Of a stretch of DNA of 64,000 bases, positions 17,707 through 27,030 are shown piece by piece. Position 1 is the first letter of the stretch. Every line of letters starts with the position of its first letter. Position numbers and translations under genes: made by a program. A model generated the notes under the pieces. It was not told the origin of the DNA. It saw nothing but the letters and a program-made list of their open reading frames with translations, and did no database searches. This DNA comes from Pseudomonas salomonii (lineage in GTDB: Bacteria > Pseudomonadota > Gammaproteobacteria > Pseudomonadales > Pseudomonadaceae): positions 1 to 64,000 of the forward strand of contig NZ_FNOX01000011.1 of assembly GCF_900107155.1 (NCBI RefSeq). Reading direction: 5' to 3'.

Positions 17707-19089
17707 ATGCGTCGCCTGTTACTTGCCTGCCTGCTCATGGGCTCGGCACACACCTTTGCCTTCGACCGCCTGCAAGTCGAAGGCTACACCTTGCCCAACG
17801 GCCTGCAATTGCTGCTCAAGCCGGGCACCGAGCGTGGGCACGTGGCGATCCGCCTGGTGGTGGGCGTCGGCCTGGATGACTTTCCCTGCGACGAAAAAGA
17901 ACTGCCGCACCTGCTCGAACACTTGCTGTTCAGCGGCATCGACGGCGGTGGTGAAGGCGACCTTGAAGACCGCATGCAAGCCCTCGGCGGCGAATGGAAC
18001 GCCTACACCAGCAATGCCGACACCACCTTTGTGATCGAGGCACCCGCGCAGAACCAGCGCAAGGTGCTGGACCTGTTGCTGGCGATCCTCACCCGCACCG
18101 AACTGACCGACGCGAACATCAATGCGGCCAAAAAAGTGGTCGAGCGCGAAGACGACGGCCATTACTCGCACCTGCAACGCTTGCTCGACCGCCAGGACCT
18201 GGGCCACACCGCCAGCAACCAATTAGCCGTCGAACTGGGGCTAAAATGCGCCGAGCGTGCCGAAGTCAGCCAGCTGACCCGCGATCAGTTGCAAAACCTG
18301 CGCACACATTGGTATGCGCCCAACAACATGACGCTGATCATCGTCGGCGACCTCGACAAACTGCTGCCGGCGTACCTGGAACGCACGTACGGTCAACTTG
18401 ATCCGGTCGACCCCACCGAGCATCGACCGCTGCCGGACATCCAGCACACCGCCGCCAGCCATCGCGACCTTATCCACGGCTGGGTCGGTGACAGCGCCAA
18501 ACTGCACTGGCTGTTCCCCGAACCGGTATTGGACGACCAACACGATGAAACCTACGATTTGCTCAAGGACTACCTCGACTGGGCGCTGTACCGTCAGCTG
18601 CGCCTCAAGCACGGTTTGTCCTACGGCCCATGGAGTGAGCGCGAAGTGCTCGGCGGCGTCGGCTTCCTCAGCCTGAATGCCGACCTTGAGCGCGACAATC
18701 TTCCTGAAGCCGAACAGGTGTTGCAGGACCTCAGGGCGCAACTGCTCAAGGACGGCCTCGACCCGGCGGTCTTCAACCGCTTGCAGCAAGCCGCTATTGC
18801 GCGCCAAGCCTGGGCAGTGCAGGGCAACAGCGCGCTGGCCGACTATTACTGGAGCGCTGCCGGCGACTATGCCGATGGCCATATCAGCGACCCGACCAAG
18901 CGCATCAAGGCCGTCAACCTGGCGCAAACCAACCAGGCCATGCGCGAGGTGTTTAACCAGAAGGGCTACTGGCGCGTCGAAAAACCGCTGCTGAGCTATG
19001 ACGCCCTGAGCTGGATCGGTGCCGGCCTGTTCGCGCTGATCGCCAGTGTGTTGATCGGCGTGCGTCTTTATCGCAAACGGATCACGTAA
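17707..19089 (+). CDS. M16-family zinc peptidase, exported and C-terminally anchored
   Basis: A 460-residue peptidase with a signal peptide (LLLACLLMGSAHTFA), then a single M16 active half with the inverted zinc motif HxxEH (His68, Glu71, His72). A third ligand is a glutamate near 146-148 (VVEREDD), and the second domain follows to about 420. The C-terminus has one hydrophobic helix (residues about 433-452) and a basic end (RLYRKRIT), so it probably faces the periplasm anchored in the inner membrane. It lies 58 bp after the Na/Pi gene. Substrate unknown; most bacterial M16 enzymes degrade peptides. Confidence 0.85.
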   Translation: MRRLLLACLLMGSAHTFAFDRLQVEGYTLPNGLQLLLKPGTERGHVAIRLVVGVGLDDFPCDEKELPHLLEHLLFSGIDGGGEGDLEDRMQALGGEWNAYTSNADTTFVIEAPAQNQRKVLDLLLAILTRTELTDANINAAKKVVEREDDGHYSHLQRLLDRQDLGHTASNQLAVELGLKCAERAEVSQLTRDQLQNLRTHWYAPNNMTLIIVGDLDKLLPAYLERTYGQLDPVDPTEHRPLPDIQHTAASHRDLIHGWVGDSAKLHWLFPEPVLDDQHDETYDLLKDYLDWALYRQLRLKHGLSYGPWSEREVLGGVGFLSLNADLERDNLPEAEQVLQDLRAQLLKDGLDPAVFNRLQQAAIARQAWAVQGNSALADYYWSAAGDYADGHISDPTKRIKAVNLAQTNQAMREVFNQKGYWRVEKPLLSYDALSWIGAGLFALIASVLIGVRLYRKRIT

Positions 19090-19159
19090 TGACGCACCGA
19101 ACACAGGGCTAAGACGTTATTCTGTCTGAGATTTTTCCTACACCAATTGTGAACCGCCA

Positions 19160-20191
19160 ATGCCAAATCTACCGCCCCTTATCCAGCGCATTATCGAACT
19201 GATCAAGCGCTATCCAGGGGTGATTGCACTCGGCGGTTTTATCTCGGGTGTGTGCAGCTTCATCCTGGTGGATCGCCAGCAGGGCATGGCCAGTTGGATT
19301 GCGGTGATCATGCTGGTGAGCTGGCTGTGGTTGATGCTGGAAAACAGCTTTACCCAGCTGTTCGCCAAAGTCTTCAAGCGCGAAATCCCCGAGCCGCTGC
19401 TGCGCTACGCGACCCAGATGATCCATCAGGAAAGCCTGTTCTTCGTATTGCCGTTCTTTTTCGTCACCACTGCCTGGAACAGCGGCCAGTCGGTGTTCAC
19501 CGGCCTGCTCGGCGCGGCGGCGCTGGTGTCGATCACCGACCCGCTGTACTACAAGTGGCTGGCACCCAAGCGCTCGCTGTTCCTGGCGCTGCACACCCTG
19601 ACCTTGTTCGCGGCACTGCTCACCGCACTGCCGATCATCCTGCACCTCACCACCGCCGAGAGTTACAAGTTGGCGCTTGGCGTGGCCATGGCATTGTCGA
19701 TCCCGAGCCTGGCCGTGAGCCTGCCGCTGCGCAGCATCAGGGGCTGGGTGATGCTGCTCGGGGTGACGGCCGCCATTGGTTGCGCCGGCTGGTTCCTGCG
19801 CAGTTGGGTGCCGCCGGCCACCTTGTGGATGACCGAAGTGGCGATCAGCACCCAGTTGCAAGACCGCACACCAGGCGATGATCTCAAGGAAGTCACCGCC
19901 GCCCAACTGCGCAGCGGCGGGCTGTACGCCTACACCGCGATCAACGCGCCACGCGGGCTGGATGAGCGGATCTTCCATGTGTGGAAATACAACGGCCAGG
20001 AGGTCGACCGTATCGCCCTGGATATCCATGGCGGGCGCAAGGAAGGCTATCGCGCCTGGACCCACAAGCAGAACTTCCCGGCCGACGCCGTGGGGCGCTG
20101 GCAGGTGCAGGTGCTGACGGAGGATGGGCAAGTCATCGGTGTGCTGCGCTTCAAAGTCACTGACCCAGCACAAACGGACAACCCAAAGTAG
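19160..20191 (+). CDS. DUF5924/DUF2914 membrane protein
   Basis: A 343-residue protein with about six or seven membrane helices in residues 20-225, then a soluble DUF2914-like domain (about 235-335). That domain has LYAYTAINAPRGLDERIFHV and RIALDIHGGRKEGYRAWTHK, resembling periplasmic carbohydrate- or ligand-binding beta domains. Function is not established for the family. It has its own start (ATG 19160) 70 bp after the M16 gene and is followed by the MCE transporter operon on the same strand. No catalytic motif is visible. Confidence 0.75.
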   Translation: MPNLPPLIQRIIELIKRYPGVIALGGFISGVCSFILVDRQQGMASWIAVIMLVSWLWLMLENSFTQLFAKVFKREIPEPLLRYATQMIHQESLFFVLPFFFVTTAWNSGQSVFTGLLGAAALVSITDPLYYKWLAPKRSLFLALHTLTLFAALLTALPIILHLTTAESYKLALGVAMALSIPSLAVSLPLRSIRGWVMLLGVTAAIGCAGWFLRSWVPPATLWMTEVAISTQLQDRTPGDDLKEVTAAQLRSGGLYAYTAINAPRGLDERIFHVWKYNGQEVDRIALDIHGGRKEGYRAWTHKQNFPADAVGRWQVQVLTEDGQVIGVLRFKVTDPAQTDNPK

Positions 20192-20245
20192 ACCGTATCG
20201 TGCTATTACGTACGGATTGTGGATAGCCAAACAAGCTCGGAGCTT

Positions 20246-21394
20246 ATGACCACTCGTACCACGGCCGGCGCAGCCCACCTCGACACCTCCAGCGTTCCCC
20301 CGTTACTCAGGATTACGGGGGACTGGACGCTTGCCCACTACGCCAATCTTAAAAAACTGAGTGACAAGCTCGACGGCCAATACGACGCCGGTGCACGCAT
20401 CGACCTCAATGGCCTCGGCGCCCTGGATACCGCGGGTGCCTCGCTGCTGGTCGAGTTGCTGGGCCCGGACCGTATCGAGCGTTCCGCCGAGCAGACCGAT
20501 TGCAGCTTATCTACCGCCGACCGGGCACTGCTCAAAACCGTCTACCGCTCTCTGAACGATTTCTGCGTACCCGACAAAGAGCCGGAAGAAGCCGCCGGTA
20601 TCCAAGTGCTGGCACGTATCGGCCGGGCCGTCGACACGGTATGGCAGGACGGCATGAAACTGCTGGGCTTTATCGGCCTGATCCTCGAAACCTTCGCCCG
20701 CGGCGTGTTCCGTCCCAAGCGCTGGCGCATCACGCCGATGGTCGCGCATATCGAACAAACCGGCCTCGACGCTGCGCCCATTGTCGCGTTGCTGACCTTT
20801 CTGGTGGGCGCCGTGGTGGCGTTCCTCGGCGCCACCGTGCTCAAGAGCTTCGGCGCGACGATTTTTACCGTGGACCTGGTGGCGTTTTCCTTCCTGCGTG
20901 AGTTCGGCGTATTGCTTACCGCCATCCTGATCGCCGGTCGCACCGCCAGTGCCTTTACCGCGCAAATCGGCTCGATGAAGGCTAACGAAGAAATCGACGC
21001 GATCCGCACCCTGGGCCTGGACCCGATGGAACTGTTGGTATTGCCACGGGTGATGGCGCTGCTGGTGTCGCTGCCGATGCTGACATTTTTGGCGATGCTC
21101 TCGGGGATTGTCGGCGGCGGGGTGGTGTGCGCCGTGGCCCTGGATATTTCACCGGCGATGTTTCTCTCGCTGCTGCAATCGGACATTGGCGTGCAGCACT
21201 TTTTGGTGGGCATGGTGAAAGCGCCGATTTTCGCGTTCCTGATCGCGGCGATTGGCTGCCTTGAAGGCTTCAAGGTCAGCGGCAGCGCCGAGTCGGTCGG
21301 CGCCCACACCACCTCCAGCGTGGTGCAGTCTATTTTCGTGGTGATCGTGCTGGATGCGGTTGCCGCGATGTTCTTTATGGAGATGGGCTGGTGA
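20246..21394 (+). CDS. MlaE-type ABC permease fused to an N-terminal STAS domain
   Basis: A 382-residue lipid-ABC permease. Residues about 15-115 form a STAS-like domain (IDLNGLGALDTAGASLLVEL), and the MlaE/YrbE permease domain (DUF140) fills about 150-382 with five or six helices and the conserved TASAFTAQIGSMKANEEIDA cytoplasmic loop. In the canonical Mla system the STAS protein MlaB is separate; here it is fused. I prefer ATG 20246 (GGAG upstream) over GTG 20219. The stop overlaps the ATPase start by 4 bp. Likely role: inner-membrane part of an MCE phospholipid/lipid transporter. Confidence 0.88.
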   Translation: MTTRTTAGAAHLDTSSVPPLLRITGDWTLAHYANLKKLSDKLDGQYDAGARIDLNGLGALDTAGASLLVELLGPDRIERSAEQTDCSLSTADRALLKTVYRSLNDFCVPDKEPEEAAGIQVLARIGRAVDTVWQDGMKLLGFIGLILETFARGVFRPKRWRITPMVAHIEQTGLDAAPIVALLTFLVGAVVAFLGATVLKSFGATIFTVDLVAFSFLREFGVLLTAILIAGRTASAFTAQIGSMKANEEIDAIRTLGLDPMELLVLPRVMALLVSLPMLTFLAMLSGIVGGGVVCAVALDISPAMFLSLLQSDIGVQHFLVGMVKAPIFAFLIAAIGCLEGFKVSGSAESVGAHTTSSVVQSIFVVIVLDAVAAMFFMEMGW

Positions 21395-22194
21395 GTCGTC
21401 TACACCGTGCGCCCACTGAGGCGGTGATCGAAGTGCGCGGCCTGTGCAATCGCTTCGGCAGCCAGAGCGTGCACGAGCACCTCGATCTGGATTTGTACAA
21501 AGGCGAGATCCTCGCGGTGGTCGGCGGCTCCGGCAGCGGCAAGTCGGTGCTGCTGCGCAGCATCGTCGGCCTGCGTCGGCCCAGCGAAGGTGAGGTGCGG
21601 GTGTTCGGCAAGAACCTGCCCAACCTGCCCGAGCATGAACGCTCGCTGGTGGAACGGCGCTTTGGCGTGCTGTTCCAGAAAGGCGCGCTGTTTTCCTCGC
21701 TGACGGTCACCGAAAACGTCGCCCTGCCGTTGATCGAACACGCCGGCCTCAGCCGTCGCGATGCCGAGCACCTGGCGGCGGTCAAGCTTGCCCTGGCGGG
21801 GCTGCCGTTGTCGGCGGCGGATAAATACCCGGCGTCACTGTCCGGCGGCATGATCAAGCGCGCCGCTTTGGCGCGGGCGTTGGCACTGGACCCGGACATT
21901 CTGTTTCTGGACGAACCCACCGCCGGCCTCGACCCGATTGGCGCGGCGCAATTCGACCAACTGATCCTGACCCTGCGCGATGCGCTGGGCCTGAGCGTGT
22001 TCCTGGTCACCCACGACCTCGACACGCTGTACACCATCACCGACCGCGTGGCGGTGCTGGCGCAGAAGAAAGTGCTGGTGGCCGATGCCATCGATGTCGT
22101 CTCGGAAACGGACGACGCCTGGATTCACGAATATTTCCACGGCCCCCGTGGCCGCGCGGCATTGGATGCCGCTCAATCGCTTAACGAGGTATGA
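21391..22194 (+). CDS. MlaF-type ABC ATPase of the MCE transporter
   Basis: A 267-residue ABC ATPase. Walker A is GGSGSGKSV (near 45), the signature is SLSGGMIKRAALARA, and Walker B is ILFLDEPTAGLDP with a switch histidine in VTHDL. A methionine after the signature glycine pair (SGGM) is typical of MlaF relatives. Start GTG 21391 overlaps the permease gene by 4 bp. It powers the STAS-permease partner. Confidence 0.9.
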   Translation: MSRLHRAPTEAVIEVRGLCNRFGSQSVHEHLDLDLYKGEILAVVGGSGSGKSVLLRSIVGLRRPSEGEVRVFGKNLPNLPEHERSLVERRFGVLFQKGALFSSLTVTENVALPLIEHAGLSRRDAEHLAAVKLALAGLPLSAADKYPASLSGGMIKRAALARALALDPDILFLDEPTAGLDPIGAAQFDQLILTLRDALGLSVFLVTHDLDTLYTITDRVAVLAQKKVLVADAIDVVSETDDAWIHEYFHGPRGRAALDAAQSLNEV

Positions 22195-22195
22195 C

Positions 22196-23134
22196 ATGGA
22201 AACCCGAGCCCATCATGTGATGATCGGTTTGTTCAGCGTGATCGTGGTGGTCGGCGCAATGCTGTTCGGCCTGTGGCTGGCCAAATCCAGCGTCGACAGT
22301 GCCTTCCAGGACTACGAGGTGGTGTTCAACGAGGCCGTCAGCGGCCTGTCGCAAGGCAGTTCGGTGCAATACAGCGGGATCAAGGTGGGCGATGTCACCA
22401 GCCTGCGCCTGGACCCGAAAGACCCGCGCCGGGTACTCGCACGCATTCGCCTGGCCGGGCAGACGCCGATCAAGGAAGACACCCAGGCCAAACTGGCACT
22501 GACCGGCATCACCGGCACCTCGATCATCCAGCTCAGTGGCGGCACGCCGCAAAGCCCGGAACTCAAGGGCAAGGACGGCAACCTGCCGGAAATCATCGCC
22601 TCGCCGTCACCCATCGCGCGTCTGCTCAATAACAGCAACGACCTGATGACCAGCATCAATCTGCTGCTGCACAACGCCAACCACATGTTCTCACGGGAGA
22701 ACGTCGAGCGCCTGAGCAACACCTTGGACAACTTGCAACAAACCACCGGCGCCATTGCCGACCAGCGCGGTGATATCAAGGTGGTGATGCAGCAGTTGAT
22801 GCAGGTGAGCAAACAGGCGAGCGCCGCGCTGGAACAGACCACCACGCTGATGCGCAATGCCAACGGCTTGCTCAACGACCAGGGCAAGCAAGCCTTCGGC
22901 AGTGCCGAGCAGGCCATGAAGTCGCTGGAACAAAGCACCACGACCATCAACACCTTGCTGACCAACAACAAAGACTCGGTGAACAGCGGCATGCAGGGCC
23001 TCAACGAACTGGCACCGGCCGTGCGCGAGTTGCGCGAAACCCTGGGTTCGCTGCGCGCCATCTCCCGTCGCCTCGAAGCCAACCCCAGCGGTTACCTGCT
23101 GGGCAGCGACAAGAACAAGGAGTTCACGCCATGA
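22196..23134 (+). CDS. MlaD-family MCE substrate-binding protein
   Basis: A 312-residue protein with one N-terminal membrane helix (about residues 9-29), one MCE/MlaD domain (about 38-120, with YSGIKVGDVTSLRLDP and GITGTSIIQLSGG), and a long helical C-terminal region (about 150-300), predicted coiled coil (LDNLQQTTGAIADQRGDI, repeated Gln/Thr heptads). The architecture is closer to PqiB/Mce-type needles than to the short MlaD of E. coli. Start ATG 22196 lies 1 bp after the ATPase stop. It should carry lipid across the periplasm with the lipoprotein below. Confidence 0.88.
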   Translation: METRAHHVMIGLFSVIVVVGAMLFGLWLAKSSVDSAFQDYEVVFNEAVSGLSQGSSVQYSGIKVGDVTSLRLDPKDPRRVLARIRLAGQTPIKEDTQAKLALTGITGTSIIQLSGGTPQSPELKGKDGNLPEIIASPSPIARLLNNSNDLMTSINLLLHNANHMFSRENVERLSNTLDNLQQTTGAIADQRGDIKVVMQQLMQVSKQASAALEQTTTLMRNANGLLNDQGKQAFGSAEQAMKSLEQSTTTINTLLTNNKDSVNSGMQGLNELAPAVRELRETLGSLRAISRRLEANPSGYLLGSDKNKEFTP

Positions 23135-23742
23135 AGCGTGCTTACCAACTAATCGCCCCGCTGGCCTTGGTGCTGATCAGCGCTTGCTCGATCCTGCCCA
23201 AGCCGGACCCGTCTGACGTGTACCGCCTGGCGTCGGCGCCCACCAGCACCCAAGGCACGCCGGTGAGCTGGTCGTTGCGTGTGTCCAAGCCGCAGAGCAG
23301 CGAGTTTCTCGACAGCCCGCGTATTGCCGTAGTGCCAAACGGCGACCTGATCAGCAGCTACGCGAACTCACGCTGGAGCGACCCGACGCCGGTGTTGCTG
23401 CGCAATCGGTTTATGGACGGTTTCCAGCGCGATGGGCGGGTGACGCTGCTGAGTACCGACGAAACCAATCTACAGGCCGATTACGAGCTGGGTGGGCAGT
23501 TGCAGGCGTTTCAGAGTGAGTACCACGGCAGCGCGGTGGAGGTGGTGATCCGCCTGGATGCGCGGTTGGTGCGTGGCAGTGATCAGCGGATCATTGCCAG
23601 TCGGCGGTTTGAGGTGAAGCAGCCGGTCGGCGATACAAAGGTGCCTGCAGTGGTGGCGGCGTTTGGGCAGGCGGGGGATCAGTTGAACAAGCAGGTGGTG
23701 GATTGGGTGGTGCAGCAGGGCAATGCTGCTGCGAAACGCTGA
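23131..23742 (+). CDS. ABC-type transport auxiliary lipoprotein (PqiC-like)
   Basis: A 203-residue lipoprotein (lipobox ISAC at about 16-19) of the DUF330/ABC-auxiliary family, with the conserved stretch YRLASAPTS, SPRIAVVP and YANSRWSDPTPVLLRNRFMD. It overlaps the MCE gene by 4 bp, completing a four-gene operon (permease, ATPase, MCE, lipoprotein). It is probably the outer-membrane partner that receives the MCE tunnel, as PqiC does for PqiB. Substrate not predictable. Confidence 0.85.
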   Translation: MKRAYQLIAPLALVLISACSILPKPDPSDVYRLASAPTSTQGTPVSWSLRVSKPQSSEFLDSPRIAVVPNGDLISSYANSRWSDPTPVLLRNRFMDGFQRDGRVTLLSTDETNLQADYELGGQLQAFQSEYHGSAVEVVIRLDARLVRGSDQRIIASRRFEVKQPVGDTKVPAVVAAFGQAGDQLNKQVVDWVVQQGNAAAKR

Positions 23743-23750
23743 GGGCCTCT

Positions 23751-23820
23751 TCGCAGGCAAGCCAGCTCCCACCTTTTGATTTGTGAACACCGTCAAATGT
23801 GGAAGCTGGCTTGCCTGCGA
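23751..23820. repeat. REPIN-like inverted REP pair
   Basis: TCGCAGGCAAGCCAGCTCCC and, inverted, GGAAGCTGGCTTGCCTGCGA, with about 30 bp between. This is a different REP subtype (AGGCAAGCCAGC core) from the GCGAGCAAGCCCGC copies elsewhere. It lies between convergent genes and could act as a transcript-end hairpin. Confidence 0.8.
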
Positions 23821-23834
23821 TAGCGATCTAAACC

Positions 23835-25064
23835 TTAACCAAAGAACCAGTAGCACACCGCAATCGCCGCCACGACACCGGCAAACTCCGCCAGCAACGC
23901 ACACCCAACCGCATGCCGCGCCCGCTGAATGCCCACCGAACCAAAGTACACCGCCAACACATAAAAGGTGGTCTCGGTACTGCCCTGAATCGTCGCCGCG
24001 ACCAACGCCGGGAAGCTGTCCACGCCCTTGGCCTGCATGGTCTCGATCAACAGCGCCCGCGCTGCGCTGCCGGAAAACGGCTTGACCATCGCCGTCGGCA
24101 ACGCGTCGACAAAGCGTGTGTCCATGCCGGTCCAGGCCACCACATGGCGAATGCCTTCCAGGCCGAAGTCCAATGCCCCGGAAGCGCGCAATACGCCCAC
24201 GGCGCAGAGCATCGCCACCAAATACGGCAGCAGGTTCTTGGCAACGTCGAAACCTTCTTTGGCGCCTTCGACAAAGGCCTCGTACACCTTCACCTTGCGC
24301 AACGCACCGATCACCAGAAACAGCATGATCAAGCCAAACAGCGTCAGGTTGCCGAGGATCGACGACAGGCCCGCCAGCGCCGTGGCGGACAAGGTCGCCA
24401 GCAACGCCATAAAGCCGCCCAGTGCCAGCGCGCCGGGAATCAGATAGGCCAGCACCACCGGGTCCCACAAGCGCAGGCGCTGCATCACCGCCACCGACAG
24501 CAGGCCCACCAGCGTGGAAGCACTGGTGGCCAGCAGGATCGGCAGGAACACCAGCGTCGGGTCGGCGGCGCCTTGCTGGGCGCGGTACATGAAGATCGTC
24601 ACCGGCAACAGTGTCAGCGAGGATGCGTTAAGCACCAGAAACAGAATCTGCGCGTTGCTCGCGGTGTTGGGGATGGGGTTGAGTTCCTGCAACGCCTTCA
24701 TGGCTTTCAGGCCAATCGGCGTGGCGGCGTTGTCCAGGCCCAGGCCGTTGGCGGCGAAGTTGAGGGTGATCAAGCCGATAGCGGGGTGGCCGGCGGGCAC
24801 TTCCGGCATCAAACGGCGAAACAGCGGGCCTAGGGCCTTGGCCAGCCAGTCGACGATCCCGGCTTTTTCGGCGATGCGCAAAAAGCCCAGCCATAAGGTC
24901 AGGGTGCCGAACAGCAGCACCATCACGTCGACAGACAGTTTGGCCATGGCGAAAATGCTTTCGACCATCGCCGCAAAAATCCCGGCATTACCGCCCACCA
25001 GCCATTGCGCCAGTGCTGACACCATTGCCACGACAAAGAAGCCAAGCCACAGGCCATTGAGCAT
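23835..25064 (-). CDS. SpmA/SpmB-like nucleoside-recognition membrane protein
   Basis: A 409-residue membrane protein with two nucleoside-recognition (gate) domains in one chain: an SpmA-like first half (LNFAANGLGLDNAATPIGLK) and an SpmB-like second half (ATIQGSTETTFYVLAVYFGS), about 10-12 helices in total. In Bacillus these are two genes named for spore maturation; fused forms are widespread in non-sporulating proteobacteria with unknown substrate. ATG 25064. It is convergent with the MCE operon. A hairpin at 25121 separates it from the upstream gltP gene. Confidence 0.85.
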   Translation of the reverse strand: MLNGLWLGFFVVAMVSALAQWLVGGNAGIFAAMVESIFAMAKLSVDVMVLLFGTLTLWLGFLRIAEKAGIVDWLAKALGPLFRRLMPEVPAGHPAIGLITLNFAANGLGLDNAATPIGLKAMKALQELNPIPNTASNAQILFLVLNASSLTLLPVTIFMYRAQQGAADPTLVFLPILLATSASTLVGLLSVAVMQRLRLWDPVVLAYLIPGALALGGFMALLATLSATALAGLSSILGNLTLFGLIMLFLVIGALRKVKVYEAFVEGAKEGFDVAKNLLPYLVAMLCAVGVLRASGALDFGLEGIRHVVAWTGMDTRFVDALPTAMVKPFSGSAARALLIETMQAKGVDSFPALVAATIQGSTETTFYVLAVYFGSVGIQRARHAVGCALLAEFAGVVAAIAVCYWFFG

Positions 25065-25120
25065 CAGTTGAATCCCCCGAAAGATGGGGCGAATGATAGC
25101 GGGGCTGGCAGAAACGACAA

Positions 25121-25140
25121 ACCCCGGAATTTTCCGGGGT
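25121..25140 (-). terminator. Hairpin between gltP and the SpmA/B-like gene
   Basis: ACCCCGG/CCGGGGT stem with an A/T loop. On the minus strand it is followed by TTGTCGTTT. It lies 22 bp after the gltP stop. Confidence 0.6.
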
Positions 25141-25162
25141 CTGTTTCAGAGCAGCGGTGGTA

Positions 25163-26494
25163 TCAGCCGCGGGTAGCTTGTGCGGTCGGCACGGCTTCTT
25201 TGCTGCGCCAGTGCGGCAGCGAGTTCCAGTAGCGCTCGCCCTTGGCATCGTCGTACATGCCTTCCCAACGAGAGATAACCAGAACGGCCAGGGCGTTGCC
25301 GATCACATTCAGTGCGGTACGCGCCATGTCCATCACACGATCGACACCGGCGATGAAGGCCAGGCCTTCCAGCGGAATACCCACGCTGCCCAGGGTGGCC
25401 AGCAGCACCACGAAGGACACGCCCGGCACGCCGGCAATACCTTTGGAGGTGACCATCAGGGTCAGTACCAGCATCAGTTGTTGGCCGATCGACAGGTCGA
25501 TGCCATACAGCTGGGCGATAAAAATCGCCGCGATGCTCTGGTACAGAGTCGAACCGTCGAGGTTGAACGAGTAGCCGGTTGGCACTACGAAGCTGCAGAT
25601 GGCCTTCGGCGCACCGTAGGCTTCCATCTTCTCGATCACACGCGGCAGCACGGTTTCGGAACTGGCGGTGGAGTAGGCCAGCACCAGCTCATCCTTGAAG
25701 ATGCGCATCAGCTTGAGAATCGAGAACCCGAACAGGCGGGCGATCAGGCCCAGTACCGCAAAGGCGAAGAACAGGATGGCGACGTAAACCAGGATCACCA
25801 GCTTGGCCAGCGGCAGCAAGGAAGCAAAGCCGAAGTTGGCGACGGTTACCGCGATCAAGGCAAATACACCGATTGGGGCGTACTTCATGATCATGTGGGT
25901 CACTTTGAACATGCTCTCGGACACGCCCTGGAACATGGTCACCAGCGGCTCGCGCAGCTCAGGCTTGAGGCTCGACAAGCCCAGGCCGAACAGCACCGAG
26001 AAGAAGATGATCGGCAGCATGTCGCCACGGGCAACGGCGGCGAAAATGTTCGACGGGATCAGGTTGAGGATGGTTTCGATGAACGCATGCTCATGCTGCA
26101 CTTCGGCGGCGGTGGCGGTGTATTTGGAAATGTCGACGGTACCCAGGGTACTCATGTCGATGCCGGCGCCCGGGTGGAACACGTTGGCTAACAGCAGGCC
26201 GACCACAATGGCGATGGTGGTGACCACTTCGAAGTAAAGAATGGTTTTGACGCCGATCCGCCCCAGCTTCTTCGCATCACCTACGCCGGCGATGCCGACA
26301 ATCAGCGAGGAAATCACAATCGGGATCACGATCATCTTGATCAGGCGGATAAAGATATCGCCCGCCGGCTGCAACACATTGCTGATCCACCAGGCTTTTT
26401 CAGCACTGAAATGGTTGAGCACTGCACCGATTGCGATCCCCAGTACCAAACCGATGAGGATCTGCCAGGCGAGGCTTAGCTTTGCCTTCTTCAT
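25163..26494 (-). CDS. gltP: Dicarboxylate/amino acid:cation symporter (GltP/DctA family)
   Basis: A 443-residue DAACS-family transporter importing glutamate/aspartate or C4-dicarboxylates with protons or sodium. Family marks are the serine-rich hairpin STASSETVLPRVIEKM, the unwound-helix motif SFNLDGSTLYQSIAAIF (NMDGT equivalent), and LMVTSKGIAGVPGVSFVVL in hairpin 2. From memory P. aeruginosa has gltP (PA5479) at the matching place. Glutamate versus dicarboxylate specificity cannot be settled by eye. Its 5' region carries a long inverted repeat (26523-26576). Confidence 0.88.
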   Translation of the reverse strand: MKKAKLSLAWQILIGLVLGIAIGAVLNHFSAEKAWWISNVLQPAGDIFIRLIKMIVIPIVISSLIVGIAGVGDAKKLGRIGVKTILYFEVVTTIAIVVGLLLANVFHPGAGIDMSTLGTVDISKYTATAAEVQHEHAFIETILNLIPSNIFAAVARGDMLPIIFFSVLFGLGLSSLKPELREPLVTMFQGVSESMFKVTHMIMKYAPIGVFALIAVTVANFGFASLLPLAKLVILVYVAILFFAFAVLGLIARLFGFSILKLMRIFKDELVLAYSTASSETVLPRVIEKMEAYGAPKAICSFVVPTGYSFNLDGSTLYQSIAAIFIAQLYGIDLSIGQQLMLVLTLMVTSKGIAGVPGVSFVVLLATLGSVGIPLEGLAFIAGVDRVMDMARTALNVIGNALAVLVISRWEGMYDDAKGERYWNSLPHWRSKEAVPTAQATRG

Positions 26495-26522
26495 GTCATT
26501 ACCCTTACTTCAAGTGGACTTA

Positions 26523-26576
26523 AGGCAAATGCGCCACTCGCAACGCTCGCAAGCGAAAAAGTGTGCGCATTTGCCT
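26523..26576 (-). promoter_or_regulatory. Long inverted repeat in the gltP 5' leader
   Basis: AGGCAAATGCGC (26523-26534) and GCGCATTTGCCT (26565-26576) are perfect complements. A further CACT/AGTG pairing inside is offset by one base. The hairpin begins about 30 nt before the gltP ATG on the minus transcript, so it could influence translation or be a regulator site. Confidence 0.55.
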
Positions 26577-26983
26577 CCATGGAAGGTCACCGCAGCATGG
26601 CCGAAATGGCTTACTGGCAGGCGAAAAAAGGCGCAACTATTCCCATGCAAGGGTTCGACGTCTAATGCCGTAAACGCCTACCCTATGCCGAATCGGCATG
26701 ACTTTTTTTGAAATTAACTGTCCGAACGGTCAGTTCAAATCCGCCATTAAATCCCGTGAATATGCCGTTAACCGGCCAATACCGGCTCGCTCAGAGATGT
26801 TGGACGACTTATAAAGGTTGGCGAAAATGCCTGGGAATTCACTGACCTGGCGCCAGAAATGTCCTATGGCGCAGCTAAAATTTTCTCGATAGATGGTCGC
26901 CACGAAACACCAAGTAATGGTTAGGCGCGCGCAAAAGAGAAATTGTCGGCTATGAGCCGTATAAGAAGCGGAGCATGAGAGTG

Positions 26984-27030
26984 ACAAGCCCGTCGCAAGT
27001 TCAGCAAGCGTGAGGGCTTGTGAACTTGCG
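26984..27030. other. Interleaved inverted repeats (two mutually exclusive stems)
   Basis: ACAAGCCC (26984-26991) pairs with GGGCTTGT (27014-27021), and CGCAAGTTC (26994-27002) pairs with GAACTTGCG (27022-27030). The arms alternate A-B-A'-B'. With no bases between A' and B', both stems cannot form together fully, which suggests a two-state switch in RNA. Confidence 0.6.

Noticed and set aside
26984..27030. H-type pseudoknot
   Set aside because: The arms alternate correctly, but no bases separate A' and B', too short to span the first stem; competing hairpins are the better reading.
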